Source: Rehmannia glutinosa (taxonomy: Eukaryota; Streptophyta; Magnoliopsida; Lamiales; Orobanchaceae). Taken from it: DNA of 64,000 nt. Under the pieces are notes generated by a model. It was not told the origin of the DNA and searched no databases. It worked only from the letters and a program-made list of their open reading frames with translations. Shown here one piece after another: positions 1 through 11,607 of this stretch. The translations under genes were made by a program, and so were the position numbers. Positions within the stretch are counted from its first letter, which is position 1. Every line of letters starts with the position of its first letter. Location: contig CM071926.1 in assembly GCA_016081115.2 (NCBI GenBank), forward strand, positions 13,839,971 through 13,903,970, given 5' to 3'.

Positions 1-662
1 ACAACAAGAAATCTGCAAAATTGTCTAAGTTCTTATTGTCAACATTCTTTGTAATGCTTTAAGTATTTCACTTTCACATCTTGAGGTCTAGGGGCTTATT
101 TCTTGATTACATTTGCTCTCAAAATTGTATTATTCATTATCGAGTTGTAATCTTGAATTTGTGGTCATCATTGATACAAGATATCCTTGTGAGTGTTCTT
201 GTGGTAAGAACACACTTGGGTGATCTAGGTGTTAGGTGCAAAGAAGATTGTGGTAATTTTCTTATTGAAGAGTTTGGTGCTCTTTGGTGTTGAAGAATTT
301 GGTGTTCTTCAAGGTTGAAGATTGTGGTGATCTTCACAAGGTGCCGTTGAAGGAAGATTGTGGTAATCTCGAGGTGGTGTTGAGGAAGAGTGTGGTGCTC
401 TTCAAGGTGATGTTGTAAGGTGATGTTGTATTAATTGTGGCAATTAATAAAATCTTTTTCTTTTTGAAATCCATCCAGGAATCTTGGGGTGGTAGAGGAT
501 TAAGGCTCTAGGTGGGTTGAACCTCTATAAATCGACACGTGTTATTTACTTCTCGCACTTTTATTATTATCTTGCCTTGTTTGATTCGAAAAGGAGGGCA
601 TAATTGAAAATGGAGACAATCTATTCACCTCCTCTAGATTATCGTAGCCGTTTGGACTTACA
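1..662 (+). repeat. 3' part of a Sirevirus-type copia LTR, cut by window edge
   Basis: The sequence is a diverged reverse complement of the LTRs of element A (16059-16680 and 22410-23000). Shared blocks include the 'aagattgtggtaat' repeats, the line about ATCGACACGTGTT near 533-545 and the terminal block ending in ATCGTAGCCG...CTTACA at 640-662. It therefore reads in the plus direction and ends in the canonical CA at 661-662. What follows is neither a primer-binding site nor internal sequence, so this is either the 3' LTR of an element lying to the left or a solo LTR. The 5-bp TSD would be GGATG (663-667), which cannot be checked without the left flank. Confidence 0.8.
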
Positions 663-1998
663 GGATGTTCAAATTGAAAGGTAAGATGCTGATCAGGAAA
701 TTATTTTAATTCTTGACTTCTTTAATTTATATTGATTTATTTTAATTTGAATGCTATAGAATCAATTCTTAAAAATTCAAGCCATAGCGAAATTATTCTG
801 TCTTTATTAAATTATCTTTGCTTGAGTCGACAAAGAGCAACAATAAATACATTTCAAAAATTTATTTCTATAGTACTCTGCGTGCGTTAGTTGATATGTG
901 GAGTACTTTTTTCAGTATAGTCAGATATAGTAGGGGATGAGACACACACATTTATATGAGACCGGACTCTGGTTAATCGCTTTTACAACACAAGCTTCAA
1001 TATAATTGATCCAAAATATGTAGGGTACTAAGGAAATAAAGATTTTGAGAAATTCTTTTCTTAAGGAGAGAATATAATTTTTTTTTTTGGAGGGAGGGAG
1101 AGAATATTTCATTGTTACCATCACTTAGGGAAGGTTATAAACTACTTTGTGCACTAAAAAGTCATTACAACAAGAATAAAAAGGAAATGATAAAATGATT
1201 CTTAATTGTGGTTGTTTTTATAGTTTTTCTTTTTTGGAAAAGACAGTTGTTTTTATAGTTAACGTGGAAGTCTGGATCTAAATATTATTGTCCTTTTCTT
1301 GGGATAAAATATATAAAATTCAACTACGGGAATAGTGGAAGTCAATTGGTTGATGGAGGGTTTGTGTAAGGACATGATATGGCATGAAAATGGACACTTG
1401 GTGCAAATACATAATTGATGTTCTTCATTGAGTTTTATATTAGTTAGTTAGTTACCAAGTTTCAACGGTGTCGTTTTTTAAGTGAATTATATTACTAATT
1501 CTTTTTTTTCCCGACTGATCTTAAGGTCGTACTTTATCATTCTTAAAATTTAAAGTTTGTGCCATAATAATTCTTCATATTACTTTCTAGTTGGTTGTTA
1601 CATTATGGGAAAACCAGTTTGGCGCTACACATACAAATTTAAAGCAAAATTGTTAAAGTAGACTTGCAAAATTGTACACTTTAATCTTTATTTTCATTTT
1701 AGTTCAGAATTCGTTTTTATAATGTATTTCGGGATAAGCAATATTACTTATTCATTTATTATAAAAAGTGAAATAATTGAAATTTTGATGAGTGTATGTA
1801 TATAGTGTATACTGTATATATGTATATAGATGGTTCATTAATTTAAGCTTTTTTTTAAGTATATTTGATGAAACTTTTTATCGTAGTACTATTGTGAGTT
1901 TTAATTTAATTTAAGTGATACGTTCTAATTTTATTTACAAAAGTTTTTACTTTTTATTATATATTTTGATACGACATTAACATAATTTTGCGAAAGTT
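663..1998. other. AT-rich intergenic stretch, no gene seen
   Basis: No open frame with recognisable protein sequence, no terminal repeats and no RNA gene were seen. Only homopolymer tracts (for example poly-T near 1078-1088) and TA-rich patches near 1790-1830 stand out. Confidence 0.6.
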
Positions 1999-2003
1999 GA
2001 TCT

Positions 2004-2456
2004 TTTTGGGAAAAATCGGATCCCACATTCATCTCTCTAGGGACAAGCGCGAAATAACCGAGAAATAAAATAAAAATAACAACAATCCACAACATAAGAA
2101 TTTACGTGGAAACTCCAAACCGGAGAAAAACCACGGGCCCACCAAGAAAGAAATTCCACTATGTGAAACATTTTTACAATCACAGGACATTCTCTCTCCC
2201 GACCCCAGTACCCCACACTCTTGAGCCTTTGACTAACTCACACCTCTCTCTCAACTCTCCATACTAGAGAATACAAGAAAGAAATTTAACTAGAGTCAAA
2301 CCACAAAGGTTAAAGTGTATTTTGGTAGTAGACACTTTGATAACACCACACATGGGTTGGGTTCCTTAAATAACCTCAAGATTCCCACCCCTTTTGTTCC
2401 ACAACCAATGTGGGATACAAAAGCCCTTCTTTTATTTTTGACACCAAAACTCAACA
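2004..2456 (-). repeat. TRIM-like element, 3' LTR
   Basis: About 95% like 3235-3681 by eye. It ends ...CTCAACA on the plus strand, and the adjoining AACTCCACCTT (2457-2467) is the polypurine tract read on minus. The TG/CA terminus on the outer side is less clean (TTTTGGGAAA), so the outer boundary could be off by about 3 bp. Confidence 0.8.
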
Positions 2457-3218
2457 AACTCCACCTTGGCAAAAATAAAAGAAGCCCCATTGTCTTCACC
2501 GACAATCACGATTCTCAAACCAGAGAACCATCATTCTCAAATCAGAGAACCCTACTCCACCATATGAGTAGACCACTTAGAATAACCCATTCTAAGAATT
2601 TTCTTCGGCACATGTCGAAAAACCCGCTGAAATTTATGGTGTAACTCCCAGCTTTTGGCCCTCCTGGAAGTCATTCAGCCATCGACATAACACACACCTT
2701 GTATCCATGCCAAACCGATACCCGTGTGTAAAATCCACCACACACCCTGCATCCATGTCAAACCAATGCCCGTGTGAAATTCCACCACACCCTGCATCTT
2801 TTCATGACAAGTCAACGCCCGTGTGCAAATTCATGGACTCGCTAACATAATCACATCCTCTTTCATGGCAACTTGATATGCAAAAGGACATACATTATCT
2901 CATCGAGAGAAAATCCTCCTTTGCCACAATGTTAGACGGATGAGGAGTTATTTGCGGATTAACTCCACCTCCACCTTGTGATTAACCTTCAAAGCCTTGT
3001 GTAATCCAGGATCATACCATCACATCATTGACTTATACATGCCATAAGCCAAACTCGACCCTTCCATCAAATTTCTCCACCTGCTTGAACCACCTAGCTT
3101 GATGAACAACCCGCCTCAATGAGAACCCCGGACACCGCTCAAGAAATCTTTTATGATGTGGAAGGTGGACATCGGCTGCGGCCATGAGCATACTCGAGAA
3201 TTTCAAAAGACCAACTCG

Positions 3219-3230
3219 GGCTCGATACCA
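3219..3230 (-). other. Primer-binding site of the TRIM-like element (tRNA-Met type, one base short)
   Basis: The minus strand reads TGGTATCGAGCC, i.e. the plant initiator tRNA-Met complement TGGTATCAGAGCC lacking the A of CAG. It lies about 5 bases inside the right LTR. Confidence 0.7.
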
Positions 3231-3234
3231 CTTC

Positions 3235-3681
3235 TTTGGGAAAAATCGGATCCCACATTCATCTCTAGGACAAGCGAGAAATAACCGAGAAATAAAATAA
3301 AAATAACAACAATCCACAACATAAGAATTTACGTGGAAACTCCAAACCAGGAGAAAAACCACGGGCCCACCAAGAAAGAAATTCCATTTATGTGAAACAT
3401 TTTTACAATCATGAGACATTCTCTCTCCCGACCCCAGACTACCCACACTCTTACAAACCTTTGACTAACTCACACCTCTCTCTCAACTCTCCATACTAGA
3501 GAATACAAGAAAGAAATTTAACTAGAGTCAAACCACAAAGGTTAAAGTGTATTTGGTAGTCTGACACTTGATAACACCACACATGGGTTCCTTAAATAAC
3601 CTCAAGATTCCCACCCCTTTTGTTCCACAACCAATGTGGGATCAAAAGCCCTTCTTTTATTTTTGACACCAAAACTCAACA
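3235..3681 (-). repeat. TRIM-like element, 5' LTR
   Basis: Matches 2004-2456 along its length with a few indels. It is followed on the outside by the TSD GATCT. Confidence 0.8.
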
Positions 3682-3888
3682 GATCTTCTAAAAGAATTCA
3701 TCTATTAATTTCAATTTCATAAGGATATAAAACTTTCATACGTTCACTATTTAGATTATATTATATTATTTGAATCATTAACGTTTGAATTTTCATGAAC
3801 TAAGATAACTGTTACTGATAAACTTTGAAATAAGTTTTTCTTTTCGAGAAGAATTAAATTCTATAATAAATGCTAAAGTAAATATAAT

Positions 3889-4556
3889 GTATTTGGGCCA
3901 AATTGCTCGAGTAAACCTAATTTCAGAGGAAAGTGCTCTAGATTTTTATACTTTCTATAAAGTTCTACGAAAAAAGTTGAAGGGTACACAAAGTGCTTCA
4001 ACCAAAGCCATTTTCAAAATTTTCATTTTTGAGAGAAAAAAAATTACAGGGTGTGTGATTGTTTGTGAAAAAAGTGAGTCTTTTTAAAAAAATCTCATTT
4101 CTTTCCAAAAATTAACTCATTTTTTTTGTTTCTTTTTCACATTTCCCAATACCCAACTATCTTTATTTATTTATCTCTGCTCCTATTCATATAAATAATT
4201 TTGGTAATTTCTTTAATTTATCACCATATTTGTTATTTTTCTCTTAATCTTGATAACAAAATGTATAAAATGAGATACATATTGCTTATTTTTGTTTTAT
4301 TTTTTATTTTTATTCAATTTTCTTACATTATATTTTACACTATTATTTCCATAAAACAATCAATATCTCTAAAAGATTCTTCATCACATCAACACAATTA
4401 TTATTTTTCACTACCCATCCAACTTTCACTTTTAAAATAAACTTCACCACTATTCATTCAAAAAATGAAAGTGGACGGAAAAAAAGCACAACTAATCACA
4501 ACCTAAACTTTTTTTTCCTTGCGGATTGGGAAGTGATGCAATTTGCCCAAAATAAA
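3889..4556. mobile_element. Candidate MITE with 17-bp terminal inverted repeats
   Basis: TATTTGGGCCAAATTGC at 3889-3905 is matched in inverse at about 4540-4556 (GCAATTTGCCCAAAATA), with one indel. The enclosed AT-rich DNA has no coding sequence. A clean TSD was not seen. Inside it a second, weaker inverted pair exists (see 4047-4503). Confidence 0.35.
4047..4503. mobile_element. Weak candidate for a second MITE nested in the first
   Basis: GGGTGTGTGATTGTTTGTG (about 4049-4067) roughly mirrors the reverse complement of 4484-4503 (GGTTGTGATTAGTTGTGC). No convincing TSD was seen. It may be chance in AT-rich DNA. Confidence 0.25.
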
Positions 4557-4886
4557 ATAATTTTATAAAATATTACAGACTCAATAATTAGATATAGAGT
4601 TAAAGAAATAATTTAATTTCAAATTTTACATTTAATTAGACTATTTCTATTTTACAAAGTTTCACATCAATACATCATTATATTTCTTCTTCTAGTTGTA
4701 ATTATATTTCTTCTTGTAATTTTTCTTTAAAAATATTTACAGCTTTACAAACAAAGGTCAGGATTAGCTCTAGTTAGTGCTCTAACTATTGTAGAATTAT
4801 TACCCAACTAGTATATTTGAAAGTCACTCCTTTTTCAAATTTTATTTTATTTCCCTCTCTTGTATAAACTCCTTACAAGTGGAATA

Positions 4887-5110
4887 TGTAAGATATATAT
4901 GGTCCACATGCCATATATTTATATTAGAAATTAAATTAATTGGTAATTTAATATGTAATTAATGGTTTAAATAAATTATATATTTAACGAGATAAGTTTG
5001 AATTGATGAGGTTAAGAGGTGGTTTATGTTCCACCTCTACACATTGATAGAATGTGTTTGTAATATGTTTTCGCTAGAAACAGGTTTTGGTAGATAACTA
5101 CTATAAGACT
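4887..5110 (+). repeat. Element E: first part of an old copia LTR
   Basis: Starts TGTAAGATATAT and follows the LTRs of element F (43900-44130 and 50021-50250), including TTAAATTAA..TAATTAATG and the block ACCACCTCTACAC..TTGATAGAA. It is interrupted at 5110 by element D and resumes at 32563. The preceding CAAGTGGAATA (4876-4886) resembles F's polypurine tract. Confidence 0.8.
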
Positions 5111-6223
5111 TGTAGTTTGGGTGGTTCTTTTACAAGAAAATGGCTAAAAAGTATATGTACAAAAGCGGACGGGATTATAAGTCGAGGCCAATATTGAATA
5201 CTATCTCCACAAGACGAAATTGCCCCGTATAAAAAGTGGTTACGATTCGGCGATCATTCCTAAGATACAATGACTTTCTTGTTTGACTTTGCGAAAGACT
5301 TGCAAAAAAGTCAAATCTCTGATGAACACAAGTGTATAAAGATTTCAAGCTTTTGGAAGGGAATGATATCAATATATTGTAATGCATAATGACTCGATTT
5401 TAGGCTTATAATTTTGTGTCGATTTCATCTGCATAGGGGCCTTGTATTTATAGGCATCAAGGTGCACGATGGAAATGATGTCTTTTGGATCGAAAAGACA
5501 TGTATACAACCAATAAATACACCCGATTGCTCAAAAAGGTGGATCGGTTCGGACGTCTTGGCGTCACCTTTACTGTGCGATAAAGAACCTCTATCCGTGA
5601 AGCGATTTGGTGTGCGCTGTGTACCTGAGCCAGGTGGACGTCGCGCCTTTGCCCAACGCGCATCCGCGCATTTAGCGCCACGCACCACTTGCCCGGTTGG
5701 GAAATTTTTTAATTAATTAATAAATTAATTAATTAAAGGGTTTTAAATAAATTTGGTCCAAAAAGTATAAGGCGATGAAGCTCAAGCCCACGACCCGAGC
5801 AAGGCCAAGCAAAGCGGTGGCCACGTCGGCGGCGTGTGCGATGTGTGTTTTGAACCAAATCCACAAGCATGTAGGTCCTCACCCCTTTAAAAACTTTGGT
5901 GCCCAAGGGCTAAACCCATTTGTCCAACTTGGGATTTATAAATAGAGCAATCTTTGACATTATACTACATGTGGGATTGAGCTTTTCTCCTTCCCACATT
6001 TTCCATTTTCTATTTTCCATATCAATTTCTAGTTTTAAGTGGTTAACTTTCGCATTAATTTCTCATTCTGAAATTTGTTTTGAAAAATTACAAATGCTAA
6101 TCTCATCTACTCATTTAGTAAATTTTTAACATATAATTTAATTCCATTTTCTACCAATGGAAACCACTTAAATATTTGTTCAAAATCGAGTCAACACCCG
6201 ATTTCTTAACCAAAATTCCAACA
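5111..6223 (-). repeat. Element D 3' LTR
   Basis: Shares its length with 31400-32562, including the GGAATGATATCAATAT block, a GC-rich patch (5540-5700), TTAATTAATTAA runs and the end ..AACCAAAATTCCAACA. On the minus strand it begins TGTTGGAATTTTGG and is preceded by a short purine tract (CATGTGGGGA). Confidence 0.85.
5445..5452 (-). promoter_or_regulatory. TATA box of D 3' LTR
   Basis: The minus strand reads CCTATAAATACAAGG, directly downstream (in element sense) of the GC-rich patch, as in the partner LTR at 31736-31743. Confidence 0.5.
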
Positions 6224-6799
6224 ATCCCCACATGAATGGCATTAATGCATGCGTGTATGCAAATTAAGCTTGAAAGTCTCGGTGAATTGTTATTGCATCC
6301 GGATAGGTAGCTTGTGGCTTTGAACCTTTCTTAGTAAAATACTTATCAGTTTTACTAGCCGCTTAGTGTATGATGTCTTGAACTACTTTTCGTTTTGTAA
6401 GCGAGACAATAGTACTTACACAATAACAATTCTAACACTTATTGTTCTCACGTTGTGTCTATTTCGGTCTGGACCATATCTTAGATTCATAAGTGTTTCT
6501 TTGAAGCGACCATTACTTCTCACTTATATATGTGATATCTATTTAAGAGTATCGTGACATTCTCCACCTTTCGGTATAGAAATCATTAAAAGTCTTAAAC
6601 TTAACCTCACCACATTGAAGGTTTTATTTCACTTGGAAGTTACGGGAATCGGCTAACACATTTTTCAAGTGTTCACACGAACATTCATAACTTAGTTGTC
6701 CCATAGAACCGATGTCTTGGGATCTACAATTCACAAGGTTGGAGTTCCGCTATGAACATTCTCTATTTTGTGGATTTTAAACCCATTCTCCTTAACAAT

Positions 6800-7215
6800 T
6801 CATACAATTGATCTTGATTTATTCTTTTTTGTAAGCGGATCCGCCAGGTATTCCTTTGACTTTACGTAGTCAACCAAAATAACCCCATTCGAAATCAAGC
6901 ATCTAATGGAATTGTGTCTTCGACTAATATGTCTAGACTTACCATTGTACATACTACTTTGTGCCCTTCCAATTCTTTGATTGACTATCACAATCTATCA
7001 AAACAACAGACACTAGCTTATTCCAATAAGGAATATCTTCTAAGAAGTTTCTCGAGGTTTATCTAAAGCGATAAACTCGGATTCCATAGTGGATCGAGCT
7101 ATGCATGTTTGCTTAGAAGACTTTCACGACACCTCTCCACCACCTATTGTGAAAACATATCCACTTATGGACTTGAAGTCTTTTGTGCACGATATCAATT
7201 GGCATCACATATCCT
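6800..7215 (-). pseudogene. Element D: RNase H domain, degenerate
   Basis: The minus-strand frame at 6800-6991 gives SMYNGKSRHISRRHNS followed by VILVDYVKSKEYLADPLTK, the conserved C-terminal signature of copia RNase H. Upstream sequence to about 7200, in broken frames, matches the part containing the WLRNFLEDIPYW-like and CDSQ-like segments. Its job in an intact element would be to degrade the RNA strand of the RNA-DNA hybrid during reverse transcription. Several frameshifts separate the pieces, so no functional enzyme is expected. Confidence 0.85.
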
Positions 7216-7259
7216 TCTAATATTGTTAGATATCTCGTATAAAGTATTCCATAATTCAT

Positions 7260-8200
7260 GGTATACTTTAAGTATCTAAGTACCTTATCACGGCTTTTCG
7301 GTGATCCTTACTCGGGTTACTTGTGAACCTACTTAGCTTACACACCGAATATGCAATGTCCGGACATGTACAATTCATTAAGTACATCAGGCAAATTATC
7401 CTTGCATATTCAGTAGAAATTGGTGCTCCTCTATTCTTGGCCAAGTGTAGACTTAGATCTACAAGTGTCTTGGGAGGACTATCAAAAGCATTAAACTTTC
7501 TAAGTATGCTTTCGACATAATGGGATTGTGACAAGACAATTCCATCTGAAGTTCTAGAGATTTTAATCCCTGATATAACATTAGATAATCTCATATCTTT
7601 CATATCAAAGTTCTTCTCTTTTACATGTTCTTAGTATTCATGATTAAATCATGACTACTACCCATAATCAACATATCATCTACATAAAAACATACTATGA
7701 CGTAATTATTTGTAGTACCTTTAATGTTGACACACTTGTCATAATCATTGATCTTGAAACCGTTTGACTTCATAGTCGAGTCAAAATTTTCATGCCATTG
7801 CTTAGGTGCTTGTTTTAGTCCATAAAATGACTTAACTAGTTTACAGACCTTTCGCTCTTCACAGGTGCAATGAACCCCTCGGGTTATTCCATATAAATCT
7901 CCTCTTCAATCTCACCATTCAAGAAGCCGGTCTCACATCCATTTGATGTATCTCAAGGTTATGCAAAAGCGCAATAGCAATGAGAACACGAATGGATGTG
8001 ATCTCGTAATAGGAGAATATGTATCGAAAAGTCATATCCTTCTTTTTGGTTAAACCCTTTAGCTACCAAACAGGCTTTGTACTTATCTATATATCCATCC
8101 GCTTTATACTTCTTTTTAAGGATCCATTTTGCATGATGGAATCTAATTCATTATTGATAGCTTCTTTCCGAGGCGTCTACTCGGACTAGACAAAGCTTCT
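7260..8200 (-). pseudogene. Element D: reverse transcriptase, degenerate
   Basis: The longest piece (7268-7603) contains SQSHYVESILRKFNAF and LMYLMNCTCPDIAYSV, typical of the C-terminal half of copia RT. The catalytic YVDDM is readable on the minus strand at 7672-7686, and FYGLKQAPKQWH-like and QMDV-like segments lie at 7750-7960. At least three frame changes are needed to join them. In an intact copy this would copy element RNA into DNA in virus-like particles. Confidence 0.88.
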
Positions 8201-8239
8201 TGATAGTTCTAGGTTAGTTTTCTAACATATAAGTTAGAA

Positions 8240-9300
8240 AATCGGGACCAAAAGACTTAGCTACTTTTGTCCTTTTCTTTGTGTCTTGGTTCTATTCATC
8301 ATCACTTGAGGTAACCTTGCGGTTTCATAAGTTTGTTTATTCAAACTTTCTTCTCTCCTTTCTTTATTCGGAAAGATATTCTCGAAGAATACAACATTCC
8401 TTGATTCTGTTATCATACCATCATTTATATCAGGAATAACTGACTTGTGCACTAAAAAACGATATGTACTACTATTGTTAGCATATCTAATAAAACGAAA
8501 TCGATCGTCTTGATTTGATTCTTACTTATTTAGGCTTATATACTTCGACCTTAGCCAAACACCCCCACATTTGAGGTATTTGTATGACGGTTTCCGTACC
8601 TTCCATCACTCATATAGAGTTTCATTTTTACCTTTGTGTGGGATCTAACTAAGAATGTAGTTTGCGAGAAAGTATAGCTTCCCCCACAAGTTTTGGGGTA
8701 AGCCAAAACTTATCAATATTACATTCATCATCTCTCCTTAAGAGTACGAATTTTGCGTCTGCTACACCATTTGATTGAGGTGAATAGGAGTTGTCGTTTT
8801 TGAATTATACCCGCTTAAGGCAGAATTCTTCAAATGGGGCAACATATTATCCCTTTGTATTACTTCGAATCACCTTAATTTTCAAATTAAGCTGATTTTT
8901 AACTTCATTCTTATAAGTTCTAAAAGCTACTAAAGCTTCATCTTTGCTTTTCAAAAGACATACACAACAATATCTCGTGCAATCATCAATAAGCGTTAAA
9001 AATACTTTTTCCCACCTTGAGTTTGCACAAGTTTTAAATCACACACATCCGTATGAATTAACTAAAGTGGTTTGGTACTTCTTGCTACCAAATGAAATGG
9101 TGCTTTTGGTCAATTTCGCTTCAACACAAACTTCGTATTTGTCTTGTGAATCGAGTTTTAAACGTAGGTATTAATTCCGATTCACTAAACTTTTAATTGT
9201 GTTGAAGTTTCGTGTCCTAATCTATCATGCCGTAAATTAGAACAATCCACAAAAAGAAATAATATTGTTATTCTTCACCTATTGGCGGAAAATGGACATT
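8240..9300 (-). pseudogene. Element D: integrase core and linker to RT, degenerate
   Basis: Between about 9090 and 8790 the minus strand encodes LIHTDVCDLK, then FLTLIDDCTRYCCV and LLKSKDEALVAFRTYK, which are the first two acidic blocks of a DDE integrase core with their usual copia context. Weaker matches to the integrase C-terminal part lie at 8560-8780, and an acidic linker (8261-8452) leads to RT. Stops and indels interrupt it throughout. Its place between protease and RT supports a copia assignment. Confidence 0.82.
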
Positions 9301-9479
9301 ACAAACATTTTAAAGAGCCCTTTATCAAGGACCCTTTACCACGTAAAGCGGCCATTCTTGTTCATTACAAACTTGTTGGACTCAACTAGTCTAAACTTGA
9401 CCTTACAAAGCAAATAATCAAAAACTAAATTCTTGCGGATATCAGGGACATGCAAAGCACATCCACAATCCTAAGCTCT

Positions 9480-10174
9480 TTATCGAAATTCATCTTTAGC
9501 ACAACCTTCCCAAGCCCCACGATGTTGAAAGTCGAAGAGTTTCTCATGAAAAGCTTCCTTCCATTTATCAGTATAGGAGAAGAACATCTCCTTATCGGCA
9601 CAAATGTGATGAGTAGCCCGGTATCTATCCATCATTCCTTGGGTTATCCACCATATTGGCTTCAAACACAATGACGGTGAGATCGAGCTCGATATATCTG
9701 TTGGTACAGACTTGTCCTCGATCACATTTGCTTGTGGTTGGTTGCCATTTTTTTTTTTTGGGTGTTGGTAATCATTGGCCATGTGATTCGGTTTGCCACG
9801 TTGTAGCAATTCCTTTGAATTTTTGGCCTTTCCTTGTCTTTTTGGAGTGCTTCCTTTCCTTGCTAGTGCTCGATTCAACAAGATTGGCCTTAGCCTTCAT
9901 TCAGACTTATTGGACTTCACTTGATTTTTGGTTATCTTCCTCAATCGAAGCCGAACTATTAGATCGTCAAACCCCATTTCCTTGTGCTTGTGCTTGAGGT
10001 AGTTCTTAAAATCCTTCCACAATGGCGACATCTTCTCAATTATCGTAGCCACTTGGAATGACTCTCAGAATCATCCTTCATACACCAAGTCATGAAGTAT
10101 GATGCGGATTTGTTGAACTTGGCTAATCATTTTGTTTTGGTGTCAACCATCTTGTAATCCATTATTTGTGCCGA
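9480..10174 (-). pseudogene. Element D: C-terminal gag and protease, degenerate
   Basis: Near 9990-10060 the minus strand gives IIEKMSPLWKDFKNYLKHKH, a gag segment seen in many copia elements. A decayed zinc knuckle (GKPNHMANDYQH, cysteines lost) lies at about 9770-9820, and the start of the protease/pre-integrase region (HHICADKEMFFSY) at about 9580-9650. The gag frame is cut at 10174 by insertion of element C and its N-terminal portion continues at 31055-31345. Confidence 0.82.
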
Positions 10175-10299
10175 TGTTAGGAAATTTATTTGTTAGATTT
10201 TGATGATACCATGTAAAACTTAGACTAGGAAGTTGGTACCCTATTTTTCATTTAATTATGTATTGTAATAGATAGAATTTGAAAGAGCTGAGTGAAGTC

Positions 10300-10580
10300 A
10301 GCTAAGTCAAGAATGCAAGAAGTCAACCTGCAGACTGGAAAGAAGACTCTATTGTGTGTCAGCTGAGTTTGGCCTAGAAGGAAGTCAAGGACTCGACTGA
10401 AGGAGAGTCAGCTGAGGGACAACTGCGTGAAGTATCAGTCAAGTCAACTTAAGGAGCCAAATCTAACAATTGAAATGAAAGTTGAGTCAATCTTATGATT
10501 GGAGCAGACTCAAGTCACCTTGGGTAAAGGCAACAGTCAAGTCAAGACAACTGACATTGATCCGTTGGAAGGAAGTCAAT
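10300..10580 (-). promoter_or_regulatory. Cluster of W-box-like cores in the U3 of element C
   Basis: Nine GTCAA words (TTGAC on the minus strand, the WRKY W-box core) occur in about 280 bp, with repeated CAGCTGAG, 250-500 bp upstream of the LTR TATA box. The partner LTR keeps most of them (29630-29930). Regulatory function is inference only. Confidence 0.4.
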
Positions 10581-10830
10581 AATATTACTCGATATAGTAA
10601 TATGTTCAAAGCTGGCAGGTCTTAAAGTGTTTGGCCCAGAAACATGCAAAAAGAATAAGCCAATGGGAAACACTGAAACTTGTGTCAGAACCTGCAAAGC
10701 TGCGAAGCCATTTAATACGATGAAGGGTCAACATCACAAGTGCTGCAGACCAAGAAAAGACAAGCCATCGAACAAGAAGTGTCATTTGAAATTATCCTAT
10801 CTCTACAACAGGAAAATTTCAAATGAGCAC

Positions 10831-10838
10831 TATAAAAG
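10831..10838 (+). promoter_or_regulatory. TATA box of C 5' LTR
   Basis: GAGCACTATAAAAGGC, conserved in the 3' LTR at 30175-30182. Confidence 0.55.
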
Positions 10839-11607
10839 GCTGATGAAGCATTTGAGAAAAAGTTACGAATGACACAGATTTTTCAAGCAATATTCAAGAA
10901 ATTAACCTGCAATATTCTCAAAGCATATCAAGATACTCGAAGAAAATCGATCCAACACTAGCTGTGAAGGAAAGACAACTTCAACCAGTTGAAGAGGAAA
11001 CAATTTGAAGATCAAAAAGGGGTCTACTTTCCAAGTTGAAGGATTGTAGAAAGGTTCAATGTCGAACTAAGTTTCAAGTTTGATGGAGGGCTACGTGAAC
11101 AAATCCAAGGACTTGAAAGTGAGCTGAAGTAGCAAGACAGCTGCCTCGTGAAGAAGCTGAGTCGTAGGAGAAGCCAACTGTGTGATCAAGGCTGTCTCTA
11201 GACTGTTCACTGCTTTGTAACTTGAAATGTTCCTTAGTGGATTCCTCTAGGAGTTGGAGAAGAGTGGATTAGAGGAATTACCCCATCGTCGAACCACTAT
11301 AAAAATTACTTGTGTCAATTTACTTTCAGTACTTACATTCTTGCATATTAATTATATCTACTGTTAGTTAAATTTGCTATCCAACTGATAAATAACAAGT
11401 GCTAAAGCAAGTGTTAAAAACAAGCTTAAATCTATTAAAAGGGTGTTAAGTTTTCCGCTGTTAAAAACCAAATCAACTAAAGTTAAGTATTAGCTTAAGC
11501 AGCCGAGTTATACTATCAACTGCTTTATCGAGTCTGTTGAGTGGGTAACTTAGCTGAATATAGCCAACTTAGCTGTCCCCCAAGGACATAACTGATTTGA
11601 GTCAACT

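Larger units (their letters stand above)
2004..3681 (-). mobile_element. TRIM-like miniature LTR retrotransposon
   Basis: Two direct repeats of about 450 bp (2004-2456 and 3235-3681) flank a non-coding centre of about 780 bp, for a total of only about 1.68 kb. A tRNA-Met-like primer-binding site sits beside the right repeat and a purine tract (minus strand, AAGGTGGAGTT) abuts the left one, so the element reads on the minus strand. GATCT occurs on both outer sides (1999-2003 and 3682-3686) as the TSD. The LTR begins TGTTGAG on the minus strand and contains TTTCCACGTAAA-type sequence common near copia LTR 3' ends. The centre has no gag or pol. It holds imperfect repeats of 'cacaccctgcatccatg..aaccaatgcccgtgtg' (2690-2830). 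Compact size plus absence of coding fits the TRIM class; the family is not identified. Confidence 0.8.

Noticed and set aside
3033..3446. 137-codon minus-strand frame
   Set aside because: Spans the TRIM interior and LTR. No protein-like motif, and its start depends on LTR sequence.
10627..10872. 81-codon frame with several cysteines
   Set aside because: Inside element C's LTR across the TATA box. The partner LTR version is truncated and frame-shifted, so it is not a gene.
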